Shown here in pieces: positions 17,451 to 26,082 of a stretch of DNA of 35,076 nucleotides. Positions within the stretch are counted from its first letter, which is position 1. The number at the start of each line of letters is the position of its first letter. This DNA comes from Prevotella sp. P5-108 (lineage in GTDB: Bacteria; Bacteroidota; Bacteroidia; Bacteroidales; Bacteroidaceae), in assembly GCF_002251385.1 (NCBI RefSeq), contig NZ_NPJJ01000036.1, forward strand, positions 1-35,076. The letters run 5' to 3'. The translations under genes were made by a program, and so were the position numbers. Below the pieces are notes generated by a model. The model was not told the origin of the DNA. It made no database searches and saw only the letters and a list, made by a program, of their open reading frames with translations.

Positions 17451-19016
17451 TTACATTGGCATACAGCCATGTTTCTTTGCTGGTAATGACTGCTTCTTGG
17501 TAGCCAGCTGAGCCAGACCGCGGCATATACGGAAGCGGGTGTTGCGAGGCTCAATCACATCATCAATGTAACCATACTGGGCTGCCTGATACGGATTGGC
17601 AAACATCTCTGTGTATTCCTCTTCCTTCTCGGCCAAGAATGCGTTTACATCCTCGCCTGCCTCCTTCTTGGCTTTGGCCTCGCGGGCGCACAATACGGCT
17701 ACTGCACCGCTGGCACCCATTACGGCTATCTCTGATGAAGGCCATGCGAAATTGAGGTCAGCACGCAGCTGCTTGCAACCCATTACGATGTGCGAACCAC
17801 CATAGCTCTTGCGCAGTGTGATGGTAATCTTTGGCACTGTAGCTTCGCCGTAAGCGTAGAGCAACTGTGCTCCGTGCAGAATTACTGCATTATACTCCTG
17901 TCCTGTACCAGGAAGGAAACCGGGTACGTCTACCAGTGATACGATTGGAATGTTGAATGCGTCGCAGAAACGTACAAAGCGTGCACCCTTACGAGAAGCG
18001 TTTACATCGAGCACGCCAGCGTATGCAGAAGGCTGGTTGGCTACGATACCCACGCTCTGGCCGTTGAAGCGAGCAAAGCCGGTGATGATGTTCTTGGCGA
18101 ACTTGGGCTGAACCTCAAAGAAATCTCCGTTGTCGGTAATGGCTGTGATGACCTTGTACATGTCGTAGGCCTGGTTGGGGTCCTCGGGGATAATCTCGTT
18201 GAGCAGGTCGGCCTTGCGGTCAATGGGGTCGTCGCACTCGCATCTAGGTGCTTCTTCCATGTTATTGGAAGGAATGTAAGATAGCAGTGTCTTAATCATA
18301 TCCATGCACTCCTCCTCGGTCTTTGCGGTAAAGGTGGTCACACCGCTCTTGGTGGCATGTACGCTGGCACCTCCCAGATGCTCGGCGTCAATGTCCTCGC
18401 CTGTAACGGTCTTTACTACCTTCGGGCCGGTAAGGAACATATAGCTGGTCTGCTCCTTCATGATGATGAAGTCGGTAAGAGCGGGTGAATATACGGCTCC
18501 ACCGGCGCAGGGACCAAGGATGGCGCTAATCTGGGGAACTACTCCTGATGCAAGGATGTTGCGCTCGAAAATCTCGCCATATCCGGCAAGCGCGCAGATA
18601 CCCTCCTGGATGCGGGCGCCACCAGAGTCGTTCATGCAGATAACGGGGGCTCCCATAGTCATAGCCATATCCATCACCTTGCAAATCTTCTGTGCCATGG
18701 TCTCAGAGAGAGAACCGCCATTTACAGTGAAGTCCTGTGCATATACATACACCAAGCGACCGTCGATGGTTCCGCTTCCCGCAACCACACCATCGCCCAT
18801 ATACTGCTTCTTGTCCATGCCGAAGTTGTGGCATCTGTGGAGCTTGAACATATCGTACTCCTCGAAGCTGCCTTCATCCAAGAGCATGTCTATACGCTCA
18901 CGAGCTGTATATTTGCCACGTGCATGCTGCTTTTCGATTGCCTTTTCGCCACCTCCAAGACGTGCTTGCTCGCGCTTCGCAATCAGCTCTTTGATCTTTT
19001 CTACTTGTTTACTCAT
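17451..19016 (-). CDS. mmdA: Methylmalonyl-CoA decarboxylase alpha/propionyl-CoA carboxylase beta (carboxyltransferase)
   Basis: A 521-aa carboxyltransferase of the crotonase-like ACC beta family. It moves CO2 between methylmalonyl-CoA/propionyl-CoA and biotin, in the succinate-propionate route of Bacteroidales. Landmarks: NDSGGARIQEG (near 128-138), GPCAGGAVYSPALTDF (CoA/oxyanion region), LGGASVHATKSGV, DVPGFLPGTGQE, and the C-terminal LPAKKHGCMPM seen in MmdA proteins. It is the first gene of a three-gene operon (carboxyltransferase, small protein, biotin carrier) with its own promoter. The direction of the reaction cannot be known from the sequence because the pump beta subunit is not adjacent. 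Confidence 0.92.
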   Translation of the reverse strand: MSKQVEKIKELIAKREQARLGGGEKAIEKQHARGKYTARERIDMLLDEGSFEEYDMFKLHRCHNFGMDKKQYMGDGVVAGSGTIDGRLVYVYAQDFTVNGGSLSETMAQKICKVMDMAMTMGAPVICMNDSGGARIQEGICALAGYGEIFERNILASGVVPQISAILGPCAGGAVYSPALTDFIIMKEQTSYMFLTGPKVVKTVTGEDIDAEHLGGASVHATKSGVTTFTAKTEEECMDMIKTLLSYIPSNNMEEAPRCECDDPIDRKADLLNEIIPEDPNQAYDMYKVITAITDNGDFFEVQPKFAKNIITGFARFNGQSVGIVANQPSAYAGVLDVNASRKGARFVRFCDAFNIPIVSLVDVPGFLPGTGQEYNAVILHGAQLLYAYGEATVPKITITLRKSYGGSHIVMGCKQLRADLNFAWPSSEIAVMGASGAVAVLCAREAKAKKEAGEDVNAFLAEKEEEYTEMFANPYQAAQYGYIDDVIEPRNTRFRICRGLAQLATKKQSLPAKKHGCMPM

Positions 19017-19054
19017 AATCGAATATCTTATGTTTTCTATTGTCTAAACTCGTG

Positions 19055-19062
19055 CAAAGTTA
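19055..19062 (-). promoter_or_regulatory. -7 box for the mmdA operon
   Basis: Minus-strand TAACTTTG followed by CA, matching TAnnTTTG, 38 nt before the ATG at 19016. The -33 element is weak. Confidence 0.6.
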
Positions 19063-19114
19063 CTAATAAACATTCAAATCAGAGAAAAAAAACATATTTT
19101 AATTCATTCCGTGG

Positions 19115-19642
19115 TTATTTTCTCTTATGATGAACGAGGTAAGGTTGGATATAAGTGACGTATTCGCTTTCAAAGTTAGGAGTCAAGATGCCGTTACCGA
19201 TGGTTTGCTCTATCTCATGGATGCTCCAGTATCTGCCTCCGTCGAGCTCGTCGTGGTCAGGGACAATCGTGCCGCGATAATGGCACAAATAGACGTTGAC
19301 CAACTCGTATTCGGTCGTGCTTTCGTAGGCGTAGCGGGTGACGAACTCCGGCACAAAGTCGCTTATACCTATCTCTTCTTTTACCTCTCTGCGTAGGGCG
19401 TCTTCGATGTGTTCGCCCAAGTCAACATGACCTCCGCATGCGGTGTCCCATTTTCCAGGCTGGATATCCTTCCATTCGGGACGGCGCTGGAGGTATATGT
19501 CCCCGTTGTCATTGATTACGTGCAGATGGACCACTGGGTGGAGTATCTTGCAGCCATCGTGGGCGTGGCCTCTGGATATGGTGCCGAGGAAGTGGCCTTC
19601 TTCGTCAACGATGGGGAACAGTTCGTATCGATTGTCTTTCAT
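19115..19642 (-). CDS. Nudix hydrolase
   Basis: A 175-aa protein with an exact Nudix box at residues 71-93 (GHVDLGEHIEDALRREVKEE followed by IGI, fitting Gx5Ex7REUxEExGU). The N-terminal part (FPIVDEEGHFLGTISRG) and the WDTACGGHV context resemble the IDI-like branch of Nudix proteins, but the sequence does not prove isopentenyl-diphosphate isomerase activity; it could equally clean up nucleotides. It begins 9 nt after the ispE stop, so the two are cotranscribed. That link to isoprenoid synthesis makes the IDI-like idea worth noting and no more. Confidence 0.88.
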   Translation of the reverse strand: MKDNRYELFPIVDEEGHFLGTISRGHAHDGCKILHPVVHLHVINDNGDIYLQRRPEWKDIQPGKWDTACGGHVDLGEHIEDALRREVKEEIGISDFVPEFVTRYAYESTTEYELVNVYLCHYRGTIVPDHDELDGGRYWSIHEIEQTIGNGILTPNFESEYVTYIQPYLVHHKRK

Positions 19643-19651
19643 TGTCGTGTC

Positions 19652-20488
19652 TCAGAGCTTGTCAAAGAAAGTGAACATGCCATCGAACGCACGACCGATG
19701 TCAACCTTGCGGTCGAAGATGCCAAAGAACGCACTGCCGCTGCCACTCATCTGTGCATAGATGGCTCCCTCCTGATACAGGCGTTGCTTGATGTCGGCAA
19801 GTTCGGGATGCAGGGCAAACAGCGGTTTCTCAAAATCGTTTGTGAGTTCGTCGCGCCAAGTCTCGATGGGCTGTCTGACAATGTCGCGACAACACTTGGC
19901 TGGCATTTGTGGGACAATGTGGGCAAAGGCTTCCTTCGTAGAGATGGCAATGTCTGGTTTGACGATACCTATGTAGTAGGTGTCAAGCGCATCCCATGGT
20001 CCGTCGGTCGGTTCGAGTATCTCTCCGATACCCGTGGCATACGACGGCTCGGCTGTGATGAAGAATGCGCAGTCGGCACCCAATCTGGCTGCATAGCGCT
20101 CCATCTCTGCGTTGCCCATATTCAACCTGAACCGCTCGTCCAGCAGACGTATCATGTAAGCAGCATCGCTCGAGCCACCTCCAAGTCCTGCCTGAGATGG
20201 TATCTGCTTGAAGAGGTGGGCGTGGATGCGTGGAAGGTCGTAGTCCTGGGCAATCAGATTGTATGCCTTGACCACCAGATTGTCTTGCTCGTTACAGGCA
20301 ACGGGGATACCATAGATTTTGAGGTCGCATGCAGTGTCTACGGGAAATTCGTCGTCCATGCGTTTGATTTCCAAGGTATCGGTGAGCTTAGTGGGATAGA
20401 ACACCGTCTGGAGCTCATGATACCCGTCGCTCCGCTTGTTTACAATATTGAGACCAAGATTAATCTTGGCGCAGGGGAATGTAATCAT
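19652..20488 (-). CDS. ispE: 4-diphosphocytidyl-2-C-methyl-D-erythritol kinase
   Basis: GHMP kinase of the non-mevalonate (MEP) isoprenoid pathway, phosphorylating CDP-methylerythritol at the 2-position. The 278-aa length is normal. Motif I is AKINLGLNIVNKRSDGYHE (about 7-25), motif II the ATP loop IPSQAGLGGGSSDAA (about 95-109), and motif III MSGSGSAFFG near 255-265. All are intact. It has its own promoter and is followed at 9 nt by the Nudix hydrolase gene. Confidence 0.95.
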   Translation of the reverse strand: MITFPCAKINLGLNIVNKRSDGYHELQTVFYPTKLTDTLEIKRMDDEFPVDTACDLKIYGIPVACNEQDNLVVKAYNLIAQDYDLPRIHAHLFKQIPSQAGLGGGSSDAAYMIRLLDERFRLNMGNAEMERYAARLGADCAFFITAEPSYATGIGEILEPTDGPWDALDTYYIGIVKPDIAISTKEAFAHIVPQMPAKCCRDIVRQPIETWRDELTNDFEKPLFALHPELADIKQRLYQEGAIYAQMSGSGSAFFGIFDRKVDIGRAFDGMFTFFDKL

Positions 20489-20513
20489 ATCGCAATCATA
20501 ATTATTAGCGTTG

Positions 20514-20521
20514 CAAATTTA
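20514..20521 (-). promoter_or_regulatory. -7 box of the ispE promoter
   Basis: Minus-strand TAAATTTG, followed by CA, a TAnnTTTG match 25 nt before ATG 20488. Confidence 0.6.
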
Positions 20522-20649
20522 GTTAAAAATAATTATTCGTACGCTTGATATGAGGAAAAAAGTGTTGATGGATACCCTAAAAAGTCATTTCTCCACCTCT
20601 TGCCCAGCATCCTCTGTGTATGTAATGGCGCTTATGAGGAGAGGGGATG

Positions 20650-20689
20650 TCAAAGAAAAGCCGCAATGTACGACCAGGGTACATTGCGG
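20650..20689 (-). terminator. Terminator of the alcohol dehydrogenase gene
   Basis: A perfect 11-bp stem CCGCAATGTAC (20661-20671) with GTACATTGCGG (20679-20689), followed on the minus strand by CTTTTCTTTG. It lies 48 nt after the gene's stop. Confidence 0.75.
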
Positions 20690-20736
20690 ACATAATCTTG
20701 CGGCAGCCGAGGACAGCCCCCGAACTATAGAGTGGA

Positions 20737-21786
20737 TCAACGCTCGCAGTCGGGGCTATAAATCGCTACTTTTATCACGCCCTCTTCCTTGTTTTCGAAT
20801 ATCCGGTACGCCTTTTCTATCTCGCTGAGGGGGAAGCGATGAGTGATAAGCGGCGTGGTGTCAATCTTGCCTTGCTCGATGAGACGGAGTATCTCTTCGC
20901 AGTCGCATCCGTCTACGCCACCGGTCTTGAAGGTGAGGTTTTTGCCATACATATCGGGTAGGGGCAGAGTCTGAGGTTCGTCGTAGAGTGCCACGACAGT
21001 GACAATGGCATTGGGACGAGCGCATTTCCAAGCCAGCGCGAAGGTATTCTTGCCTCCAGCCACTTCCAGCACTCTGTCGGCGCCACCGTTGTCGCTATGG
21101 GATCTGACGAAGTCCTCGCAGTCTTCGGGAACGGTAAGCAGCACATCGGGGTAATGCTCCTTAACAAAGGCGAGGCGCTCTTCCGACTTTTCGCACACGA
21201 TGATGCGCTTGGGATGCTTGAGCATGACGCAGAGCAGTGTGCAGATACCGGTTGGGCCGGCTCCGATGATGAGCACGGTGTCGTCTTCGGATATTTCGCT
21301 GATACGTGCAGCCCAGAAGCCAGTGGCAAGTATGTCGCCAGTGAATAATGCCTGTTCGTCTGATACGCCATCCGGAATACGGTTTAGCCCTTGGTCGGCC
21401 AGCGGAACGCGTACATATTCGGTCTGTCCGCCATCTATCCTGCATCCCAAGGCCCAACCGCCATTGGGTGAGGTGCAGTTGTTCACGTAGCCATGCTTGC
21501 AGTAGAAACACTCACCGCAGAACGTCTCTACGTTGACCGTGACGCGGTCGCCGACCTTTACTTTGTTCACATCCTTGCCCACATCCTCGACCACTCCCAC
21601 CATCTCGTGGCCTACGGTGATGCCCGGAACGGCTCTCGGCACGCTACCGTGCTTGATGTGGAGGTCGCTGGTGCAGATGCTGCTCAGCGTTACTCTCACC
21701 AGAGCGTCGGTAGACTCCTGTATCGATGGTTTCGGTTTCTCGGTCAGGGCAAATCTGCCTTTTTCGATATATGTATATGCTTTCAT
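20737..21786 (-). CDS. Zinc-dependent medium-chain alcohol dehydrogenase
   Basis: A 349-aa MDR-family oxidoreductase using NAD(P)H. The catalytic zinc site is formed by the Cys in SSICTSDLH (near 40) and the His-Glu of TVGHEM. A structural zinc loop has four Cys in CGECFYCKHGYVNNC (about 95-109). The nucleotide-binding fold has LIIGAGPTGI (near 170-180). The substrate is not evident; a threonine/sorbitol/butanediol-like or generic alcohol is possible. It seems to be a single gene with its own terminator; the upstream 69 nt contain no clear promoter match. Confidence 0.9.
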   Translation of the reverse strand: MKAYTYIEKGRFALTEKPKPSIQESTDALVRVTLSSICTSDLHIKHGSVPRAVPGITVGHEMVGVVEDVGKDVNKVKVGDRVTVNVETFCGECFYCKHGYVNNCTSPNGGWALGCRIDGGQTEYVRVPLADQGLNRIPDGVSDEQALFTGDILATGFWAARISEISEDDTVLIIGAGPTGICTLLCVMLKHPKRIIVCEKSEERLAFVKEHYPDVLLTVPEDCEDFVRSHSDNGGADRVLEVAGGKNTFALAWKCARPNAIVTVVALYDEPQTLPLPDMYGKNLTFKTGGVDGCDCEEILRLIEQGKIDTTPLITHRFPLSEIEKAYRIFENKEEGVIKVAIYSPDCER

Positions 21787-21855
21787 TATTTAGTAGATGT
21801 TTGAGTTATCTTTTCTTGAATGTTGGTGGCATGGGTCTACAGCTCTCTGCTATAC

Positions 21856-22269
21856 CTATTTATATATAGTAGCCACAATCCGCCGCGGCCCACCATAGTC
21901 TCTGAACTCGCAGAGATAGATGCCCTGCCACGTACCGAGGTTGAGCCTTCCGTCGGTGATGGGGATGCTGAGGCTGACGCCAAAGAGCGAACTCTTGGCA
22001 TGGGCCGGCATGTCGTCGGCACCCTCCAGCACATGGTCGTAGTAAGGCTCATTCTCCCTGACGATGTGGTTCATGATTTTCTCCATATCCGAGCGCACGT
22101 CTGGGTCGGCATTCTCATTGATACTTAGTGCGCAGGAGGTGTGCTTGATAAAGAGATTGAGCAGCCCGGCCTTGGGGAGCGGCTTGGGCAGCCTGTCGAT
22201 GATTTCGCGGGTCACGAGGTGACATCCGCGGTGCTTGGCGGCGAGCGCAAATTCCACTTGTTGTATCAT
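21856..22269 (-). CDS. YjbQ family protein (UPF0047)
   Basis: A 137-aa compact protein with family signatures LFIKHTSCALSINENAD, DDMPAHAKSSLFG and LGTWQGIYLCEFRD. This family has been reported to show thiamine-phosphate-synthase-like activity in some members, but its true role is unsettled. The start ATG at 22269 overlaps the stop of the thioesterase gene (TAATG, sharing one base), so translation is probably coupled. The longer frame to 22293 starts inside that gene and is not needed. Confidence 0.92.
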   Translation of the reverse strand: MIQQVEFALAAKHRGCHLVTREIIDRLPKPLPKAGLLNLFIKHTSCALSINENADPDVRSDMEKIMNHIVRENEPYYDHVLEGADDMPAHAKSSLFGVSLSIPITDGRLNLGTWQGIYLCEFRDYGGPRRIVATIYK

Positions 22270-22751
22270 TACTCTTCGCCCTCCACTTTGCATGATACGA
22301 AGTGCATGTCTCTTTCAGCCTTCTCGCGAGGGAAGGAGAAGTAGGTGCAAGTGGCTTCGGTGCAGATGTTGCCGGCCGAGTCGGTGAGCGTCGCGTCGAT
22401 GACGACGATGTTGCGCCTCTGCTCGCGTATGTGTGCCCTGATGGTAAGCTCCGTGTCGTCTGTCGATATCGGCCGCTTGTAGCGGGTTTCCATTTTCGAT
22501 GTCACACCGGTGGTCTGCAGCTTGCGCATGACCACCCAGCCGCATACTTCGTCGAGCAGCAGCGCCTGTATGCCTCCATGCAGGGTGTTGAGCCACCCCT
22601 GATAGTTGGCTGATGGCTTCCACTTGCTTATGATGTCCTCTCCGTCTTCATAGAAACAGAGGTGTACGCCGAAGGGATTGTCTGGGGCACAGCCGATGCA
22701 GTTGTAGCCTTCCATACCCGTCCATGGGTTTATAATCTTCTTGATGTCCAT
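22269..22751 (-). CDS. PaaI-type hotdog-fold thioesterase
   Basis: A 160-aa acyl-CoA thioesterase-like protein. A catalytic-region stretch WLNTLHGGIQALLLDEVCGW (about 58-77) and a long beta-strand sequence after it fit the hotdog fold. It has a Cys-containing N-terminal motif NCIGCAPDNPFG. The substrate is unknown. ATG 22751 (MDIKKIINPW) is the natural start; the frame to 22850 begins with GTG and shows no conservation-like features. It is followed by yjbQ with overlap. Confidence 0.85.
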   Translation of the reverse strand: MDIKKIINPWTGMEGYNCIGCAPDNPFGVHLCFYEDGEDIISKWKPSANYQGWLNTLHGGIQALLLDEVCGWVVMRKLQTTGVTSKMETRYKRPISTDDTELTIRAHIREQRRNIVVIDATLTDSAGNICTEATCTYFSFPREKAERDMHFVSCKVEGEE

Positions 22752-22998
22752 AATGCTTTTTGTTAGAGTTGGTGACAGCGCCATTGTCTCAGACGCTCGC
22801 ATGACATGCAATATGCCCTCAAGGGTTTCGTTTGCCTTTCCGCAGCGCACGTTTGCGTTTGTCGAGATGGCTGTTCTCCCGTTTCCGCTCGCTTATGCTG
22901 CCACGGCGACGGACTTGGTCATGATGAAGGCTACCTCGCCATGCCCATTCAGGCAGACGATGACAGAAGCCACCACCGACCGCCACCGCCGGGCGATG

Positions 22999-23466
22999 CT
23001 ACTCGGCGGCATTGATAGCGCCAAGTATCTGCTCGGCGTGTATTTTGGTCTTGATTTCCTTGGGAGTGAAAATCTTTTCGATGATGCCTTCTTCGTTTAC
23101 GAGATACGTAGTACGCAGGATGCCGATGGTGTGGCGGCCACAAGCTACCTTCTCGCCCCAACAGCCGAGCTGCTGCAGCAGGGTGGTCTCAGTGTCGGCA
23201 ATGAGAGGGAACTGCAGGCCGTGGGCATCGGCAAACTTCTTCTGGAGAGCTTGTTTGTCCTTGCTTATGCCGATAATCTCGTAGCCGGCGGCAGCCAGCT
23301 CTTCCTTGTGCGCTTGCAGCGAACAGGCTTCGGCTGTGCATCCGCTGGTGTTGGCTTTGGGATAGCTGTAAAGCACTATCTTGCGACCGCGATAGTCGCT
23401 CGCTTTAATTTCGTGTCCGTCTTGGTCTATGCCAAGAATCTCTGGAATTTTATCTCCTATAGTCAT
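22999..23466 (-). CDS. bcp: Peroxiredoxin, Bcp type (thioredoxin-dependent thiol peroxidase)
   Basis: A 155-aa peroxiredoxin reducing H2O2 and organic hydroperoxides. The peroxidatic Cys is C43 in ANTSGCTAEACS and the likely resolving Cys is C48, five residues on, as in atypical two-Cys Bcp proteins. A thioredoxin fold surrounds it (IVLYSYPK before, then GYEIIGISKD). The long frame upstream to 23637 lies within yaaA and is rejected; ATG 23466 (MTIGDKIPEILG) is standard. It follows yaaA by 17 nt, making a two-gene peroxide-defence operon. Confidence 0.94.
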   Translation of the reverse strand: MTIGDKIPEILGIDQDGHEIKASDYRGRKIVLYSYPKANTSGCTAEACSLQAHKEELAAAGYEIIGISKDKQALQKKFADAHGLQFPLIADTETTLLQQLGCWGEKVACGRHTIGILRTTYLVNEEGIIEKIFTPKEIKTKIHAEQILGAINAAE

Positions 23467-23483
23467 GGTTGTGGTGTATTGGG

Positions 23484-24242
23484 TTATAGTTCTCTGACGA
23501 AATGGGGGAAGGCCTCGTCGCCCATGTGGGGCGCGTATTCGAATCCTTCGTAACTGAATGTGGTCAATTCTGCAGGGCTGACCAGTTGGTTGTTCGCTAT
23601 GTATCTTACCATTGCTCCACGGCACGACTTGGCCCACACGGCTTGCATCTTGAGACTGCCGTCTCGCTGTCGCACATAGAACAAGGGATGGATGACTCTC
23701 ACCTCCTGGCAGACTCTCTTCCAGTCGAACAGATGCTCATATTCTTCGGTCGAGAGGTGTATCAGGATTCCGTCGTCCATCTTCACGCTGTCTATGAGCA
23801 CCTCTGTCAGCCTGTCTTTCCAAAACTGATTGACCGGCTTGTCATTGGTGGCATCTAATGATACACAATGCTCCATGCGATAGGGCACTATACCGTCCAT
23901 GGGACGAAGTATGCCATAGAGAAAACATGTTATCCAGAGGTGTTTCTGCGCATATATCAGCGCTTCTTCGCCCAGTGAGGCAGCTCTGAGGTGCTTGTAT
24001 GCCTGCCCGTTGTAAGCAAGTATCGCTGGCAGCTTGGTCGCCGTGGCATAGGCGTGATATCGCTTCAGGTTTTCGGCAGCTATCTTGTGGCTGCAGTCCA
24101 GTTGGCGTGCCAGTTCGTCCACGTCCATTCTCGCCATTTCGGCAGCCAGAGTGTCGGCGGTCGATTGGAAGAGTGGGGTAGTGAGAGGTGGCCTCTCCGC
24201 CTTGTCAAACATGATTTTTGCATTGGCCAATAGTATCTGCAT
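23484..24242 (-). CDS. yaaA: Peroxide stress protein YaaA
   Basis: A 252-aa protein of the UPF0246/DUF328 family, which in E. coli limits iron-driven oxidative damage during H2O2 stress and binds DNA. Recognisable are the N-terminal ILLANAKIM (where LSPAK is usual), AILAYNGQAYKHLRA, LYGILRPMDGIVPYRMEH, IHLSTEEYEHLF, and the C-terminal FSYEGFEYA. The length is as expected. It is the first gene of an operon with bcp, which fits a shared peroxide response. Confidence 0.93.
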   Translation of the reverse strand: MQILLANAKIMFDKAERPPLTTPLFQSTADTLAAEMARMDVDELARQLDCSHKIAAENLKRYHAYATATKLPAILAYNGQAYKHLRAASLGEEALIYAQKHLWITCFLYGILRPMDGIVPYRMEHCVSLDATNDKPVNQFWKDRLTEVLIDSVKMDDGILIHLSTEEYEHLFDWKRVCQEVRVIHPLFYVRQRDGSLKMQAVWAKSCRGAMVRYIANNQLVSPAELTTFSYEGFEYAPHMGDEAFPHFVREL

Positions 24243-24658
24243 ATTCTCTCGCGTGTTCTTTGGATTTTATTTGGGTATGTCCAAGGTCAGCCCTGTAGGG
24301 CTGCAAGTCATCGGTGCATGCACCGAAACTTCGTTCGTCAATACCTTTTTACAAAATTCTAAAAAATCCTTGAAATATGCAAGCAATATGGCCAAAAACT
24401 TGACCTATACCATGAAAGATGTCTTCTGCGCCGTAAGGCAATTCCAGTCACAGCGCCGCCAATTCTATAGTATGGTCATCGTAAAATCAGTTTCATGATG
24501 CGAAACAATGAATTCAGACCCGGAACAGATTATTTCCCTATCGGAAAGAAATAATTCCAACCCCCATTTCCCCACAAAAGCCATCGCGGTAAGTTTGGTT
24601 TAGTTTGGCAATAATTTATGGGTGATAAAAGACAATATGAGTTGGCATTTGCTTGGCG
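24243..24658. other. Gene-free 416-nt stretch with palindromes
   Basis: No supportable gene. It contains two adjacent palindromes, CAGCCCTGTAGGGCTG (24288-24303) and TCGGTGCATGCACCGA (24311-24326), and a hairpin ATTATTTC/GAAATAAT with an 11-nt loop near 24519-24546. The plus-strand open frame across part of it is antisense to yaaA and unconvincing. No Bacteroidetes promoter consensus for yaaA was clear. Confidence 0.5.
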
Positions 24659-25201
24659 TCACAAGTATGGCTGCGTGAATGACTCTCGACGCTCCAACTC
24701 CAGTAGTTTCTTCTTGGCATCCAGTCCGCCGGCATAACCGGTCAGAGTATGGTTGCATCCGATTACTCTATGGCAAGGAACGAGGATGGAGATGGCATTG
24801 GCTCCGATGGCCTGTGCCACCGCTCTCACGGCATTCGGTTGACCGATGCCTACAGCAATGTCCTTGTAGCTTCTGGTCTCTCCGTAAGGAATGTAGGGCA
24901 GTGACAGCCACACTCGCTTCTGAAACTCGGTTCCGCAGAGATGCAATGGGATGTCAAAGGTCATGCGGCTTCCTGTGAAGTATTCATCCAGTTGCCCCAT
25001 GGCCCGTTGTATAACATCCGAACTGCGTCTTGCAAATTCTACACGCATGATCCGTATGACTCGTCTCATATTGCGCTCAGAACAAGGCATGTCGTTCCAG
25101 TCGCATAGGCACAATTCATCATCAACAGAAGCCAATACCATCTCTCCGCAAGGCGACTTATAATACTGTAAACAGGCTACGCCTTTTTTCATATTAGTCA
25201 T
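24659..25201 (-). CDS. ogt: Methylated-DNA--protein-cysteine methyltransferase (Ogt type)
   Basis: Suicide DNA repair enzyme that takes the alkyl group from O6-alkylguanine. The active-site motif is ILVPCHRVIG, with the acceptor Cys; upstream stands the DNA-binding helix-turn-helix (YKDIAVGIGQPNAVRAVAQA) and before it FQKRVWLSLPYIPYGETRSY. An N-terminal domain (about 1-80) contains a Cys-rich stretch ELCLCDWNDMPCSER. The frame is open to 25279, but the first 26 residues there look unlike the family. ATG 25201 is chosen and ATG 25192 (MKKGVACLQYY) is equally possible. It appears monocistronic. Confidence 0.93.
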   Translation of the reverse strand: MTNMKKGVACLQYYKSPCGEMVLASVDDELCLCDWNDMPCSERNMRRVIRIMRVEFARRSSDVIQRAMGQLDEYFTGSRMTFDIPLHLCGTEFQKRVWLSLPYIPYGETRSYKDIAVGIGQPNAVRAVAQAIGANAISILVPCHRVIGCNHTLTGYAGGLDAKKKLLELERRESFTQPYL

Positions 25202-25279
25202 TTTATAGTTGTAGTTGGCTGCTAATAGTCTCAATGTACTCAAATAACGGAAAATATCAGCTAATCTTGATTTTATCAT

Positions 25280-25788
25280 GTTAAAAAATGTTGGTATTCT
25301 AATCTGGCGATTAGCGATAAGCTGTAACGTTTACTTTGCTAAAAATCAAAAGTTGACGTACGATAATTGTAGTAATCAGCAACGAAAACATGCGTATAGC
25401 CATCATATTGACTCCACACGCAAGCTGCAGCAACGCAGAACAGATGGTCACCAGTGTTTCGCGGAAAGCCAAGCAGTCGCGTTTTATTAGTCATAGAAAC
25501 GGATTTGGTGGAAACCAGACACTTTTCGTGTAGATTTAACTACTGTTTATTTTAACTCCAGTATACGATAGAGTGAAGGCGGGCTTCTGGTTTACTACAC
25601 AGATCGGTACTGCGTTTCTACTGCTCTGGGCTGTGGTCCTTGTCATCTTCATCGAAGGCTTGTCTGTTTATAATGTAGGCTTGATGACATTCGGTCTTTC
25701 TTCTTCTTGCAAGGCATAGTTGAATAAACCATATTCGGCTCTTGTTACGTGTGTCGGCAGGGTAATCTATAGCCTTAGCCATATTACC
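25280..25788. other. Gene-poor 509-nt stretch, possible decayed coding remnants
   Basis: No complete gene supported. On the plus strand a 47-codon frame starts at ATG 25390 (MRIAIILTPHASCSN), and a hydrophobic frame without a convincing start runs from about 25544 to 25719, containing GFWFTTQIGTAFLLLWAVVL. The latter looks like a membrane segment but may be chance from T-rich sequence. A short hairpin AGCCATAT/ATATGGCT (25777-25803) sits over the DUF1294 stop codon. Confidence 0.35.
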
Positions 25789-26082
25789 TCAAGAAATATG
25801 GCTCCACATAGGTATGTGCATATACGCTATCAGGGCAATCTGTATCAAAAGAATGACAGGAATGCCATATTTGAATTTCTTGTGCATCGTCTTATGGCGC
25901 CAAACTCGCATGGCGATCCATGCTCCGATGCTTCCACCGAGGACAGCCAGCATCAAAAGTGTGGCTTCCGAAATGCGCCACATCGCTTTCTTGGCCTCGT
26001 ATTTGTCAATGCCGTATACTATGAACGTAACAGCATTGATGGCAAGAAGATAGTAGGAGAGGCAACTATGCAAAGTGTTCAT
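25789..26082 (-). CDS. DUF1294 family small membrane protein
   Basis: A 97-aa protein with about three hydrophobic segments: residues 7-24, 40-60 and 74-92. It has the DUF1294 hallmark between the first two, GIDKYEAKKAMWRISEATLL, and WRHKTMHKKF after the second. The function is unknown; homologues are inner-membrane proteins. Its start overlaps the end of the upstream esterase gene by 17 nt, so both are one operon. Confidence 0.9.
   Translation of the reverse strand: MNTLHSCLSYYLLAINAVTFIVYGIDKYEAKKAMWRISEATLLMLAVLGGSIGAWIAMRVWRHKTMHKKFKYGIPVILLIQIALIAYMHIPMWSHIS

Noticed and set aside
19409..20548. 379-aa plus-strand frame
   Set aside because: It lies antisense to the Nudix and ispE genes, both of which carry intact motifs; a codon-bias shadow.
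22752..22998. N-terminal extension of the thioesterase
   Set aside because: The GTG-started extension lacks family-like sequence, and ATG 22751 gives a standard N-terminus. The rest of the 247-nt gap shows nothing supportable.
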